NCBI GenBank assembly: GCA_002344825.1 | Contig: DDUN01000007.1 | Coordinates: forward strand, 1-39,180 | DNA from: Candidatus Multiplicimicrobium inquinatum | GTDB lineage: Bacteria; Omnitrophota; Omnitrophia; Omnitrophales; Aquincolibacteriaceae | DNA length: 39,180 nucleotides | Direction of reading: 5' to 3' | Part shown: piece after piece, positions 6,910 to 14,884 of the stretch | Layout of the letters: each line of letters opens with the position of its first letter | Numbering within the stretch: the first letter of the stretch is position 1 | Position numbers and translations under genes: made by a program | The notes under the pieces: model-generated | The model's database searches: none | Seen by the model: the letters and a program-made list of their open reading frames with translations, nothing else | Told to the model about the DNA's origin: nothing

Positions 6910-9611
6910 TATCGAATGAGCTGACGGAGGACAAATTGGAGGATGCCGCCATGCTTGTAATAATCAAGTTCAACCGGCGTATCGATGCGGCATTTCACTT
7001 TGAATGATTTGCTGCCCGCCGTGACTTCAACAATCTGTCCCGGCTTAATATTCGCTAACCCCGCGATGGAAAAAACTTCTTCGCCGGTAAGCCCCAAGCT
7101 TTCGCGGTTTGGCACCATTCCGCCGGAGGCGGATAAATCATCTGAGGCATAAATCAATGGCAAAATACCCATGCCGATTAAATTGCTCCGGTGAATGCGC
7201 TCAAAGCTTTCGGCAATAACAGCTTTGATGCCAAGCAGCATAGGACCTTTCGCCGCCCAATCACGCGAAGAGCCTGTGCCATATTCTTTGCCGGCAATCA
7301 CGATTAACGGTGTGTTCATTTTCGCGTATTCATGCGCGGCGTCGTAAATGGACATGATTTTACCTTCGGGCAAAAGCTTGGTCACGCCGCCTTCCGTGCC
7401 GGGCGCGAGTAAATTCTTTAAACGGATATTCGCGAAAGTTCCGCGAACCATCACCTCGTGGTTTCCGCGGCGCGCGCCGTAAGAGTTAAAATCTTTCACC
7501 GCGACGCCATGCTCCATTAAATATTGCGCGGCGGGACCGTCCTTAGCAATATTGCCCGCGGGGGAAATATGATCCGTGGTAACGGAATCACCCACCATCA
7601 CAAGCACGCGCGCGTTTTGAATGTCCTTAATCGGCGCCGGCTCAGCCTGCATACCGTCAAAATAAGGCGCTTTTTTAATATAGGTCGATTTAGAGTTCCA
7701 TTTAAAAGTATCACCCTCCGCGACCTGAATTGACTGCCAGTTTTTGTCGCCGTCGAACACAACCGCGTATTCTTTTTCAAACATTTTTCGAGTCACCTGC
7801 GCGACCGCCGCGGCGACTTCCTGGTTTGTCGGCCAAATATCTTTCAGATAAACCGGCTTACCGGTTTGATCATTCGCGATCGGTTCAGTAGTTAAATCTT
7901 TTTCAACCGTACCGGCTAAAGCATAAGCCACAACCAGCGGCGGTGATGCCAAATAATTCGCTTTCACAAGCGGGTTGACGCGTCCTTCAAAATTACGGTT
8001 TCCGGAAATGACCGCGGCGGCAACAAGATTGTTTTCTTTGACGGCTTTACCGATGGCGTCCGGCAATGGCCCTGAATTTCCGATGCACGTCGTACAGCCG
8101 TAGCCCACGACAAAAAATCCGGTTTTTTCAAGCTCGGATAAAAGTCCGGACGCGCGCAAGTATTCGGTAACCACTTTCGATCCCGGCGCGAGCGAAGTTT
8201 TCACCCACGGTTTTGCCGTAAGCCCTAACGCGGCGGCTTTTTTCGCCACGAGTCCCGCGGCCATTAACACTGAAGGATTGGAAGTATTGGTGCAGCTTGT
8301 GATCGCGGCGATTGTCACCGCGCCGTTTTCAAGATCAAACTCTTGACCGGCGTATTTTACTTTTACGCGTTCCGCCACCGCGGTTGCGGCTGATGAGCCG
8401 TTTTTGGAAGTCTGAAAGCTCGGAACCGCGGCTTGAAAATTAGATTTCACGTCCGCTAAAGCCACGCGATCTTGAGGCCGCTTCGGCCCCGCCAAGCAAG
8501 GGGTAACGCTTCCAAGATCAAGTTCCAAGGTATCAGAAAAAACCGGATCAGAAGAATTTTTTTCTCGGAAAAGTCCCTGCTCTTTCAAATAAGCTTCAAT
8601 TAACTGAATCTGATCTTCGCTGCGGCCCGAGACACGCAAATAATTAATGGCTTCCTCATCCACGGGAAAGAAACCCATGGTTGCGCCGTATTCGGGAGCC
8701 ATGTTGGCCACCGTTGCGCGGTCGGCAAGCGACAGCGAATCCAGTCCCGCGCCGTAAAACTCAACAAACTTTTCAACCACGCCTTTTTTACGCAGCATTT
8801 GGGTCACAGTCAAAACTAAGTCCGTTGCAGTCGCGCCTTCGGGAAGTTTTCCGGTAAATTTAAATCCGACCACTTCGGGAATCAACATCGAAGAAGGCTG
8901 TCCAAGCATCGCGGCCTCAGCCTCAATGCCGCCCACACCCCAGCCCAAAACGCCGAGGCCGTTAATCATCACGGTATGCGAATCGGTGCCTACAAGCGTG
9001 TCGGGATAAGCGAGTGTTTCACCATTTACATTTTTCGTGATGACAACCGAAGCGAGATATTCAAGATTCACCTGATGCACAATCCCCATGCCCGGCGGAA
9101 CAGCGCGGAAATCGGAAAGCGCTTTTTGTCCCCACTTTAAAAATTCATAGCGCTCTTGATTGCGTTCAAACTCAATGCGGGTATTTTCAGCGAGAGCATT
9201 GGCATTGCCAAAAGCATCCACCTGCACGGAATGGTCGATTACCAAGTCCACGGGTTCAAGCGGATTGATTTTCTTCGGGTCTTTACCGAACTCTTTCATC
9301 TTATCGCGCATCGCCGCTAAATCCACCACGCACGGAACACCGGTAAAATCCTGCAAAATGACGCGCGCGGGAGTGAAAGCAATTTCTTTTAAAGATTTTT
9401 CTTTGGGGCTCCAATTACGTAACGCTTCGATATCCGCTTTCAAAACAGATTTGCCGTCTTCGCGGCGCAAAAGATTTTCGATTAAGATGCGGACGGAGTA
9501 AGGCAGCTGCTCAAGCGGCAGACCGGGAAGATCTTTTACCGCGGAAAGTTTAAAGACAGAAAAGGTTTTGTTTCCGACCTTTAAAACGGATTTGCTTTTA
9601 AAGCTATCCAC
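6909..9611 (-). CDS. acnA: Aconitate hydratase A
   Basis: Isomerises citrate to isocitrate in the TCA cycle using a [4Fe-4S] cluster. The 900-residue length and domain order match the AcnA/IRP1 class rather than AcnB. Cluster ligands are Cys440 (in TSCTNTSNPS) and Cys506 and Cys509 (in YGCTTCIGNSG). Other landmarks are DSHTVMINGLGVLGWGVGG (210-228) and, in the C-terminal swivelling domain, EYGTGSSRDWAAKGP with the substrate-binding Ser-Ser-Arg. It follows mdh by 21 bases and overlaps the carbonic anhydrase gene. No truncation or missing ligand is seen. Confidence 0.97.
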   Translation of the reverse strand: MDSFKSKSVLKVGNKTFSVFKLSAVKDLPGLPLEQLPYSVRILIENLLRREDGKSVLKADIEALRNWSPKEKSLKEIAFTPARVILQDFTGVPCVVDLAAMRDKMKEFGKDPKKINPLEPVDLVIDHSVQVDAFGNANALAENTRIEFERNQERYEFLKWGQKALSDFRAVPPGMGIVHQVNLEYLASVVITKNVNGETLAYPDTLVGTDSHTVMINGLGVLGWGVGGIEAEAAMLGQPSSMLIPEVVGFKFTGKLPEGATATDLVLTVTQMLRKKGVVEKFVEFYGAGLDSLSLADRATVANMAPEYGATMGFFPVDEEAINYLRVSGRSEDQIQLIEAYLKEQGLFREKNSSDPVFSDTLELDLGSVTPCLAGPKRPQDRVALADVKSNFQAAVPSFQTSKNGSSAATAVAERVKVKYAGQEFDLENGAVTIAAITSCTNTSNPSVLMAAGLVAKKAAALGLTAKPWVKTSLAPGSKVVTEYLRASGLLSELEKTGFFVVGYGCTTCIGNSGPLPDAIGKAVKENNLVAAAVISGNRNFEGRVNPLVKANYLASPPLVVAYALAGTVEKDLTTEPIANDQTGKPVYLKDIWPTNQEVAAAVAQVTRKMFEKEYAVVFDGDKNWQSIQVAEGDTFKWNSKSTYIKKAPYFDGMQAEPAPIKDIQNARVLVMVGDSVTTDHISPAGNIAKDGPAAQYLMEHGVAVKDFNSYGARRGNHEVMVRGTFANIRLKNLLAPGTEGGVTKLLPEGKIMSIYDAAHEYAKMNTPLIVIAGKEYGTGSSRDWAAKGPMLLGIKAVIAESFERIHRSNLIGMGILPLIYASDDLSASGGMVPNRESLGLTGEEVFSIAGLANIKPGQIVEVTAGSKSFKVKCRIDTPVELDYYKHGGILQFVLRQLIR

Positions 9612-9632
9612 GGTGTTTCTCTCCAGTTTTAA

Positions 9633-10562
9633 TTACAGCTTGAGCTTATCGCAGTTTTCTTTGACGTGACTCGCAGAAATATGCAGAGCTTTAGATTCTT
9701 CATCGGTAATTTTCAATTCGACGACTTTTTCAGCGCCGTTTTTACCGAGCACAACCGGCACACCGACATAAATATCATTGATACCGTATTCGCCTTTGAG
9801 CAGAACGCAGCTTGCGATAGTTTCTTTTTTATCCTGCAGGATCGAACGCACCATGCGGGTTGTCGAAGCGGAAGGCGCGTAATAAGCGCTGCCGGTTTTC
9901 AGAAGGCCGACAATTTCCGCGCCGCCGTCGCGTGTACGCTGATTAATTTTTTCAATCGTATCCTTGTCGAGAACTTCAGTAAGCGGTTTACCTTTGACTT
10001 TCGTATGCTGCGGCACCGGAACCATCTGATCACCATGCCCGCCAAGAACAATCGCTTCGACTTCCGCCGCCGATACGCCGGTTTTTTCTGCGATAAAATA
10101 AGCCATGCGCGCGGAATCAAGCTCGCCCGCCATGCCGATCACGCGGTTCGCCGGAAAACCGGATTTTTTCCACGCGAGATAAACCATGACATCCAAAGGA
10201 TTGGTGACGATGATCAAAATACATTTCGGCGAATGCTTCACGATGTTTTCAACGATACCGCCGACAATTTCAGCGTTTTTGAAAAGCAAATCATCACGGG
10301 TCATGCCCGGCTTACGCGCGAGACCGGCCGTGATCACAACAACATCCGAATTCGCAGTGTCGGCGTAATTATTAGTACCCGTAATTTTGGTGCGGAACTT
10401 TTCCGTCGGCGCGGATTCCATCATGTCGAGCGCCTTGCCCTGCGGCAAACCGTCAACGACATCGATTAAAACCACATCGGCGATTTCTTTTTCGAGAATG
10501 CGCTGCGCAGTTGTTGCGCCTACGAAACCTGCTCCTACTACAGTAACTTTGGGGTATCCCAT
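9633..10562 (-). CDS. mdh: NAD-dependent malate dehydrogenase (LDH-like type)
   Basis: Oxidises malate to oxaloacetate in the TCA cycle. The 309-residue protein has the Rossmann loop GAGFVG (10-15) and Asp34 at the end of beta-2, which favours NAD over NADP. The malate-type mobile loop LARKPGMTRDD (81-91) has Arg83, where lactate dehydrogenases carry Gln. The catalytic pair is Asp149 in GELDSAR and His176 in GGHGDQMVP. It belongs to the compact LDH-like group common outside gammaproteobacteria. It lies downstream of icd, separated by a 100-base gap holding an inverted heptad repeat, and 21 bases upstream of acnA. Confidence 0.96.
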   Translation of the reverse strand: MGYPKVTVVGAGFVGATTAQRILEKEIADVVLIDVVDGLPQGKALDMMESAPTEKFRTKITGTNNYADTANSDVVVITAGLARKPGMTRDDLLFKNAEIVGGIVENIVKHSPKCILIIVTNPLDVMVYLAWKKSGFPANRVIGMAGELDSARMAYFIAEKTGVSAAEVEAIVLGGHGDQMVPVPQHTKVKGKPLTEVLDKDTIEKINQRTRDGGAEIVGLLKTGSAYYAPSASTTRMVRSILQDKKETIASCVLLKGEYGINDIYVGVPVVLGKNGAEKVVELKITDEESKALHISASHVKENCDKLKL

Positions 10563-10600
10563 ATTTGAACTTCCTTTTAAACGGTTTTCTTAATAATTCT

Positions 10601-10662
10601 TGAACCAGGAACCAAGGACCAAGGACCGGTTACTGCCTGGTTCTTGTTTCATGGTTCTTGGT
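10601..10662. repeat. Low-complexity inverted repeat of ACCAAGG-like heptads
   Basis: The icd-mdh gap contains near-tandem 7-8 base units (AACCAGG, AACCAAGG, ACCAAGG, ACCGG) at 10603-10630, mirrored at 10637-10662 as GGTTCTTG and related units. The arms pair, with perfect GAACCAGG / CCTGGTTC segments, into a long imperfect hairpin. There is no T-run, so it is not a normal terminator; it may be a mobile intergenic repeat or an mRNA processing/stability structure between icd and mdh. Confidence 0.6.
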
Positions 10663-10663
10663 A

Positions 10664-11749
10664 CTATGAAGCGCGTACGCGCTTCGCGATCGCTTCCGCC
10701 ATCTGCATTGTGCCGACCGCGGACGGATCGTTGCGGTCGTTCTTCATGTCATACGTTACGTCTTTGCCTTCTTTGATAATCGCGGCAACCGCTTTTTCAA
10801 GCCTGTCCGCGGCAGCCGTTTCGCCGATATAACGAAGCATCAACATTCCGGAAAGAATAACTGCCGTCGGATTTACTTTATTCAGACCTTTGTATTTCGG
10901 AGCGGAACCGTGCGTCGCTTCGAAAAGCATTCCGCCTTCGCCGATATTCGCGCCCGGCGCCACGCCAAGCCCGCCGATCAGGCCCGCGCAAAGGTCCGAC
11001 ACAATGTCGCCGTACAAATTCGGAAGAACGAGAACGTCATAATCTTCCGGCTTCTGCACGAGCTGCATGCACATATTGTCCACGATGCGGTCTTCAAACT
11101 GAATATCGTTGTACTGTTTCGCGACATTACGCGCCACTTCAAGAAAAAGACCGTCGGAAAATTTCATGATGTTGGCTTTATGCACCGCGGTTACTTTTTT
11201 GCGGCTGTACTTGCGGGCGTATTCAAAAGCATATTTCACAATACGCTCGGAGCCGGAAACCGAAATCGGCTTAATGCTGACGCCGGAGTCGGGACGGATT
11301 TTTTTCTGAGAAAGTTTCGAGGAAAGCGCGAGAATTTCATCGGCTTCAGGCGTTCCCTTTTGGAATTCGATGCCGGCATAAAGATCTTCGGTGTTTTCGC
11401 GCACGATCACCAAATCAATATTTTTATAGCGTGAACGCACGCCTTCATAGGATTTGCACGGGCGCACGCAAGCATAAAGATCGAGCTCTTTGCGGAGCGC
11501 GACATTCACCGAGCGGAAGCCGCCGCCGACCGGGGTCGTAATCGGTGATTTCAACGCAATTTTATTTTTGCGGATGGAATCGATCACGCGCTGAGGCAGC
11601 GGTGTGCCTTCTTTTTCCATCACATCCACGCCGGCAGATTGAATGTCCCACTCGATTTTAACACCGGTGGATTCGATCGCAATTTTGGACGCTTCCGCGA
11701 TTTCAGGACCAACGCCGTCGCCGGGAATTAAAGTGATTTTGTATGACAT
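10664..11749 (-). CDS. icd: Isocitrate dehydrogenase, probably NAD-dependent
   Basis: Oxidative decarboxylation of isocitrate to 2-oxoglutarate. The 361-residue protein belongs to the isocitrate/isopropylmalate dehydrogenase family and is closer in length and sequence to the short NAD-IDH (mitochondrial IDH3-like) group than to the 416-residue E. coli NADP enzyme. The substrate loop GGGFRSVNVALRKELDLYA (99-117) carries the Ser and Arg residues typical of IDH. VIVRENTEDLYAGIE and the metal-binding region DNMCMQLV, with downstream NLYGDIVSDL, are intact. AAGGAG lies correctly before the ATG. It is first in the TCA gene run. Isopropylmalate dehydrogenase is less likely because of the SVNVALR loop. 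Confidence 0.92.
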   Translation of the reverse strand: MSYKITLIPGDGVGPEIAEASKIAIESTGVKIEWDIQSAGVDVMEKEGTPLPQRVIDSIRKNKIALKSPITTPVGGGFRSVNVALRKELDLYACVRPCKSYEGVRSRYKNIDLVIVRENTEDLYAGIEFQKGTPEADEILALSSKLSQKKIRPDSGVSIKPISVSGSERIVKYAFEYARKYSRKKVTAVHKANIMKFSDGLFLEVARNVAKQYNDIQFEDRIVDNMCMQLVQKPEDYDVLVLPNLYGDIVSDLCAGLIGGLGVAPGANIGEGGMLFEATHGSAPKYKGLNKVNPTAVILSGMLMLRYIGETAAADRLEKAVAAIIKEGKDVTYDMKNDRNDPSAVGTMQMAEAIAKRVRAS

Positions 11750-11778
11750 AAGTTCTCCTTAAAATAAAAATAAATTAC

Positions 11779-11860
11779 AAGTTCACTGACGTTCGCTAGA
11801 ATGACGGTCTCATTTACAGGCGAGCTGCCTGTGGTCACAGACCACGCTTCGCGCAGAATC
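11779..11860. repeat. Composite palindromic intergenic sequence between icd and the IMPase gene
   Basis: The divergent gap contains two adjacent small hairpins: CAGGC / GCCTG (817-821 with 827-831 of the 11-kb block) and a perfect GTGGTC-ACA-GACCAC at 11831-11845. On its minus strand there is also a CGTCATTCTAGCGAACG segment, which looks like the widespread GTCATTCTGAGCGAA-type intergenic repeat. I see no clear promoter for the plus-strand gene. Confidence 0.45.
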
Positions 11861-11880
11861 AATCAAGACGGGCATTCTAT

Positions 11881-12684
11881 ATGAATAGAGACAAAATTAA
11901 AAGCGTGCTATTGGACGCTGCCATGACAGCCGGGAAGCATATGCTCTCCCGTATTTCAGCCCGCGCGGGCTTTTCGGAAAAAACCGAAATCAGCATCGTG
12001 ACCGAAACCGACAAAGAATGCGAAAAAATCATTCTCGACAAGATTTTAGGCGCATTCCCCGACCATTCCATCCTTTCCGAAGAGTCGGACGCGATTGAAG
12101 GCTCGCATCACCGCTGGATTATCGACCCGATCGACGGCACCACTAACTTTGCTCATACTTTTCCGGCTTCCTGTGTTTCCATCGCTTACGAAGAAGAGGG
12201 TGCCGTTATGATGGGCGCCATTTATGAACCCTTCCGCGACGAAATGTTTTTCGCGGCCAAAGGCGCGGGTTCTTTTTTAAACGGAAAAAGAATTTTTGTT
12301 TCCGAAACAAAATCGCTTTCTCATTCTCTGATGGCGACGGGCTTCCCTTACGACCGCAAAGAAAGAATCGATGATTATTTGGCGATGATCAAAACTGTTT
12401 TGCTTTTAACGCATGACATCCGCCGCGTTGGCGCTGCCGCTCTGGATATGTGTTATGTCGCCTGCGGAAGATTTGACGGATACTGGGAAGCCAACATCGA
12501 AGCCTGGGACAAAGCCGCGGGAATGCTGATCGTAACTGAAGCGGGAGGACAAGTTTCGGATTATTCAGGTAATCCCATGACGCTGAAAGGCCGCCAAAAT
12601 GTCGCCACCAACGGCCTCATCCACGAAGAGCTGCTAAAAGCCATCGAGCCCTACCGCCATGTGGGAATCAACGCGCTAAAATAG
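11881..12684 (+). CDS. suhB: Inositol monophosphatase family protein
   Basis: A 267-residue Mg2+-dependent, Li+-sensitive phosphatase of the IMPase/FBPase fold, cytoplasmic. Metal-site motifs are intact: the ILSEES segment near residue 63, WIIDPIDGTTNFAH at 80-93 (motif A) and WEANIEAWDKAAGML near 201-215 (motif B). Substrates in this family include inositol-1-phosphate, fructose-1,6-bisphosphate and PAP; the sequence alone does not choose among them. It stands alone on the plus strand, convergent with the secreted-protein gene and divergent from icd. There is no Shine-Dalgarno before the ATG, so a leaderless message is possible. Confidence 0.9.
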   Translation: MNRDKIKSVLLDAAMTAGKHMLSRISARAGFSEKTEISIVTETDKECEKIILDKILGAFPDHSILSEESDAIEGSHHRWIIDPIDGTTNFAHTFPASCVSIAYEEEGAVMMGAIYEPFRDEMFFAAKGAGSFLNGKRIFVSETKSLSHSLMATGFPYDRKERIDDYLAMIKTVLLLTHDIRRVGAAALDMCYVACGRFDGYWEANIEAWDKAAGMLIVTEAGGQVSDYSGNPMTLKGRQNVATNGLIHEELLKAIEPYRHVGINALK

Positions 12685-12699
12685 CCCGCCGCATCACAC

Positions 12700-14076
12700 T
12701 TAAATTTGCTTCTTCGTTGTAATCAAGGCGGGTTTAGTCGCCAAAGCCTTGAACGGTGCGGTTTCTGTCGGACTCAGAAGCGATAAAATGAGCGGGTCGA
12801 GAAGCTGCACGGAATATTCATATTTCGTGTTGGGATTAAGCCCCGTCATATCTGCTTTATAGCTCGGCGGAACGCTCGATGTCGCAATCAACGGTACGGC
12901 AACCCAATTATTAGTTCCTTTCACAGCAACCATCAGCACCGGTTGGAGACCCAATTGATCGGCAAGCGGAACCTTAAAAGTCACCGCTGCCGAGGTAGAT
13001 GTAATTGCCGAAACTTTGAGCGCGGAAACAGCAGGTTTCACCACTTTCCCTTTCGCGTCAAAATAAGTCGCTACGGTAGTATCAATCGCTTTCGCGGCAC
13101 TGTTAATTCCATAAGTATCCACAATCTTTCTGCTCGGCACGCCGGCAATAAATGTTTCAACCATTTTTGTGGAAAGCAATCCGATCGGCGTCTCGGTAAT
13201 TATTTTGGCCACCTTCTTAAGCTTAACGTAGCTTTCTTCCGTGCGCGTCTCACGGCTAATCATTTTTCCCGCGGTATCAAACTCTTCAAAAATCCGTGAC
13301 GTGTTGGTGGTTCTAAGCGTCGCGGTGGATTTAACGTAGTTTTCAGAAACATACGAAACACCGAAACTTCCGTCATGATTCCAATTAATTTCAACTCGAT
13401 GTGGACGAGCTTCAAACAAATCATAATCAACACTTACAATGCGTCCCTGCGAATCATATTCCGCGCGCGCGGTATGCGTCGCGCCGCCCGCGGTACGCGT
13501 CACCGAGCTATAGTAAAGACGGTAAACCTGCGTCGCGCTGTCTTTCGCGTAATAAAGATTCTGGGTATAAGTTTTTCCGCTTTGATAAACAATCGGAACA
13601 TCATCTCCGTCAACTCCGGCGCTGCAGGTTGTTCCGGCAACGGCGCAATAAGCCACAAGCTGATCACGCGTCGCAATCGTCGGAAGTTTTACTTTGCGCG
13701 GATTATATTCCGCCGCGTTCACAATCGTTTGGATAATGGCTGCGCTCTTTCCGTTTTTCAGCTGAGCTGAAAGCGCCGAAGCCGGTGCGGTTGTCGCGGG
13801 AGGTAAAGTACTGTCTTCCATTCCGATCGCGTTGACCGAATAAGTTTCTTCTTCTCCGCTATCTTCAGCGGCCGACAAAGCACCCCTCTCCATATTTGAT
13901 TGCGCCTGCGCGTAAGAATCATCGTTTTCTTCCGGGCTTGCAACGGACTGCTCATCCGGAAGGGCCGGCTTTTCCGCAACAGGAACACCCGATGCACCGC
14001 CCACGGCGTCAGCACAAAAAGCATGCGGAGTTGCCATTCCAAGAATAAGAAAAAGACCGATGATTTTTTTAAACAT
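12700..14076 (-). CDS. Secreted protein with YD-like segments and a C-terminal fibronectin type III-like domain
   Basis: I do not recognise the family. The 458-residue product has a signal peptide (MFKKIIGLFLILGMATPHAFCA). An acidic Ser/Glu-rich linker runs to about residue 75. The middle region has repeated strand-turn units of the form YDSQGRIVSVDYD, FDTAGKMISRET and YFDAKGKVVKP that resemble RHS/YD repeats. The C-terminal 85 residues end in the pattern LNPNTKYEYSVQLLD typical of FnIII. Two cysteines near residues 147 and 154 (AYCAVAGTTCSAG) could form a disulfide. ATG 14076 is chosen because AAGGAG precedes it by seven bases; the frame opens 21 codons earlier without a site. Probably periplasmic or surface-exposed; no sorting signal is seen. 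Confidence 0.7.
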   Translation of the reverse strand: MFKKIIGLFLILGMATPHAFCADAVGGASGVPVAEKPALPDEQSVASPEENDDSYAQAQSNMERGALSAAEDSGEEETYSVNAIGMEDSTLPPATTAPASALSAQLKNGKSAAIIQTIVNAAEYNPRKVKLPTIATRDQLVAYCAVAGTTCSAGVDGDDVPIVYQSGKTYTQNLYYAKDSATQVYRLYYSSVTRTAGGATHTARAEYDSQGRIVSVDYDLFEARPHRVEINWNHDGSFGVSYVSENYVKSTATLRTTNTSRIFEEFDTAGKMISRETRTEESYVKLKKVAKIITETPIGLLSTKMVETFIAGVPSRKIVDTYGINSAAKAIDTTVATYFDAKGKVVKPAVSALKVSAITSTSAAVTFKVPLADQLGLQPVLMVAVKGTNNWVAVPLIATSSVPPSYKADMTGLNPNTKYEYSVQLLDPLILSLLSPTETAPFKALATKPALITTKKQI

Positions 14077-14277
14077 GGCAAACTCCTTAAAAATAGCGCT
14101 CGTACCACTTTTCCAATCTGTAATAAAAGTACCTTGCATTTGGGCTATAGTGCAAACAGAACGCGCTTAATGCTATAAATTGCTATATTTTCGGACGGAA
14201 TTTGAGGAAATCAACGGAAGGAAACTCTATTTGGGCCAACTCAAAAAGAGTTGCTGAAGCGCTGGTCAAAAAAGTTA

Positions 14278-14485
14278 TTCAAAAGGCTTGGGATGCAAGG
14301 CGGATTCGAACGACCGCGGAGGCGTGGTCTACGACCACAAGTAGCCACCTCGCCGCACATTTTAGATCAGTTCAAAAAGGATTGGATACAAGGCGCGAGA
14401 AGCAATCAAAAGAGGCGTACCAAAAGCGTACGCTGAATGCCGATTGCGCCCTCGCAACGCAGTAGCCAGCCTTTTTCAGCTGATC
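14278..14485. repeat. Tandem pair of nested palindromic intergenic elements
   Basis: Two units (14278-14370 and 14371-14485) share TTCAAAA(A)GG-TTGG-AT-CAAGGCG and a later GAGGCGT. Unit B is a nested palindrome: terminal AAAAAGG / CCTTTTT, then GCGAG / CTCGC, GCAATC / GATTGC and central GCGTAC / GTACGC. Unit A has the central hairpin GTGGTC-TAC-GACCAC (14324-14338) and a shorter right flank. A small AACTC-AAAAA-GAGTT hairpin precedes at 14239-14253. This fills most of the 14077-14485 gap; the remainder (14077-14238) shows nothing I recognise. I have seen elements of this build in other bacterial genomes but cannot name the family. Confidence 0.65.
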
Positions 14486-14830
14486 TTATTCAAAGGCGGT
14501 GCCGCCGCCGGGGAGAGGGATATCAAACGGTGCCGGAAAAGTAACCGCATGCAGAGCTCCGCCAACCGTATTTGTGAGCGTGCGCGCGATCGACCTTAAA
14601 AAATAAACTCCGGCATTCGTTTCAGGGTCCTGAAAGTACTCCGTCCCAAGCGCGGTCCATCCAAGCACAATGTTAACCAACCCAAAGCCCAGCTTACCCA
14701 CGGTTTTTTCACCGTAACTATAGCCTTTAGTCCATTGGCTGGGAGGAAATTCATCGAAAGCCGCGGATGAAAATCCGGATTGCGGAATAAGAAAAAGAAT
14801 GAAGACAAAAACGGACAATAATTTTTTCAT
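14486..14830 (-). CDS. Small secreted TIGR04073-like protein (paralogue A)
   Basis: A 114-residue exported protein with a clear signal peptide (cleavage after GFSSA). The mature part has the family's two blocks: GKLGFGLVNIVLGWTAL near residue 45 and the Gly-rich NTVGGALHAVTFPAPFDIPLP near the C-terminus. These match the pattern I associate with TIGR04073 (putative exosortase-associated), in which a 'RG..N...' helix is followed by 'G..D..TFP.P'. No exosortase gene is in the window. Function unknown. Two further paralogues lie at 28620 and 30689. Monocistronic, downstream of prfC in the same orientation. Confidence 0.75.
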   Translation of the reverse strand: MKKLLSVFVFILFLIPQSGFSSAAFDEFPPSQWTKGYSYGEKTVGKLGFGLVNIVLGWTALGTEYFQDPETNAGVYFLRSIARTLTNTVGGALHAVTFPAPFDIPLPGGGTAFE

Positions 14831-14884
14831 AATTCCCCCATGAATGGTTGTGAGAAGTATATCGGCAATTTCCGAAAAAACTTT

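Noticed and set aside
9666..10469. A 267-codon open frame antisense to mdh
   Set aside because: Shadow of a conserved dehydrogenase; Phe/His/Arg-rich with no domain or ribosome binding site.
14202..14465. An 87-codon plus-strand open frame between the secreted-protein gene and the TIGR04073-like gene
   Set aside because: It runs across the tandem palindromic elements, has no ribosome binding site or recognisable domain, and its composition is set by the repeats.
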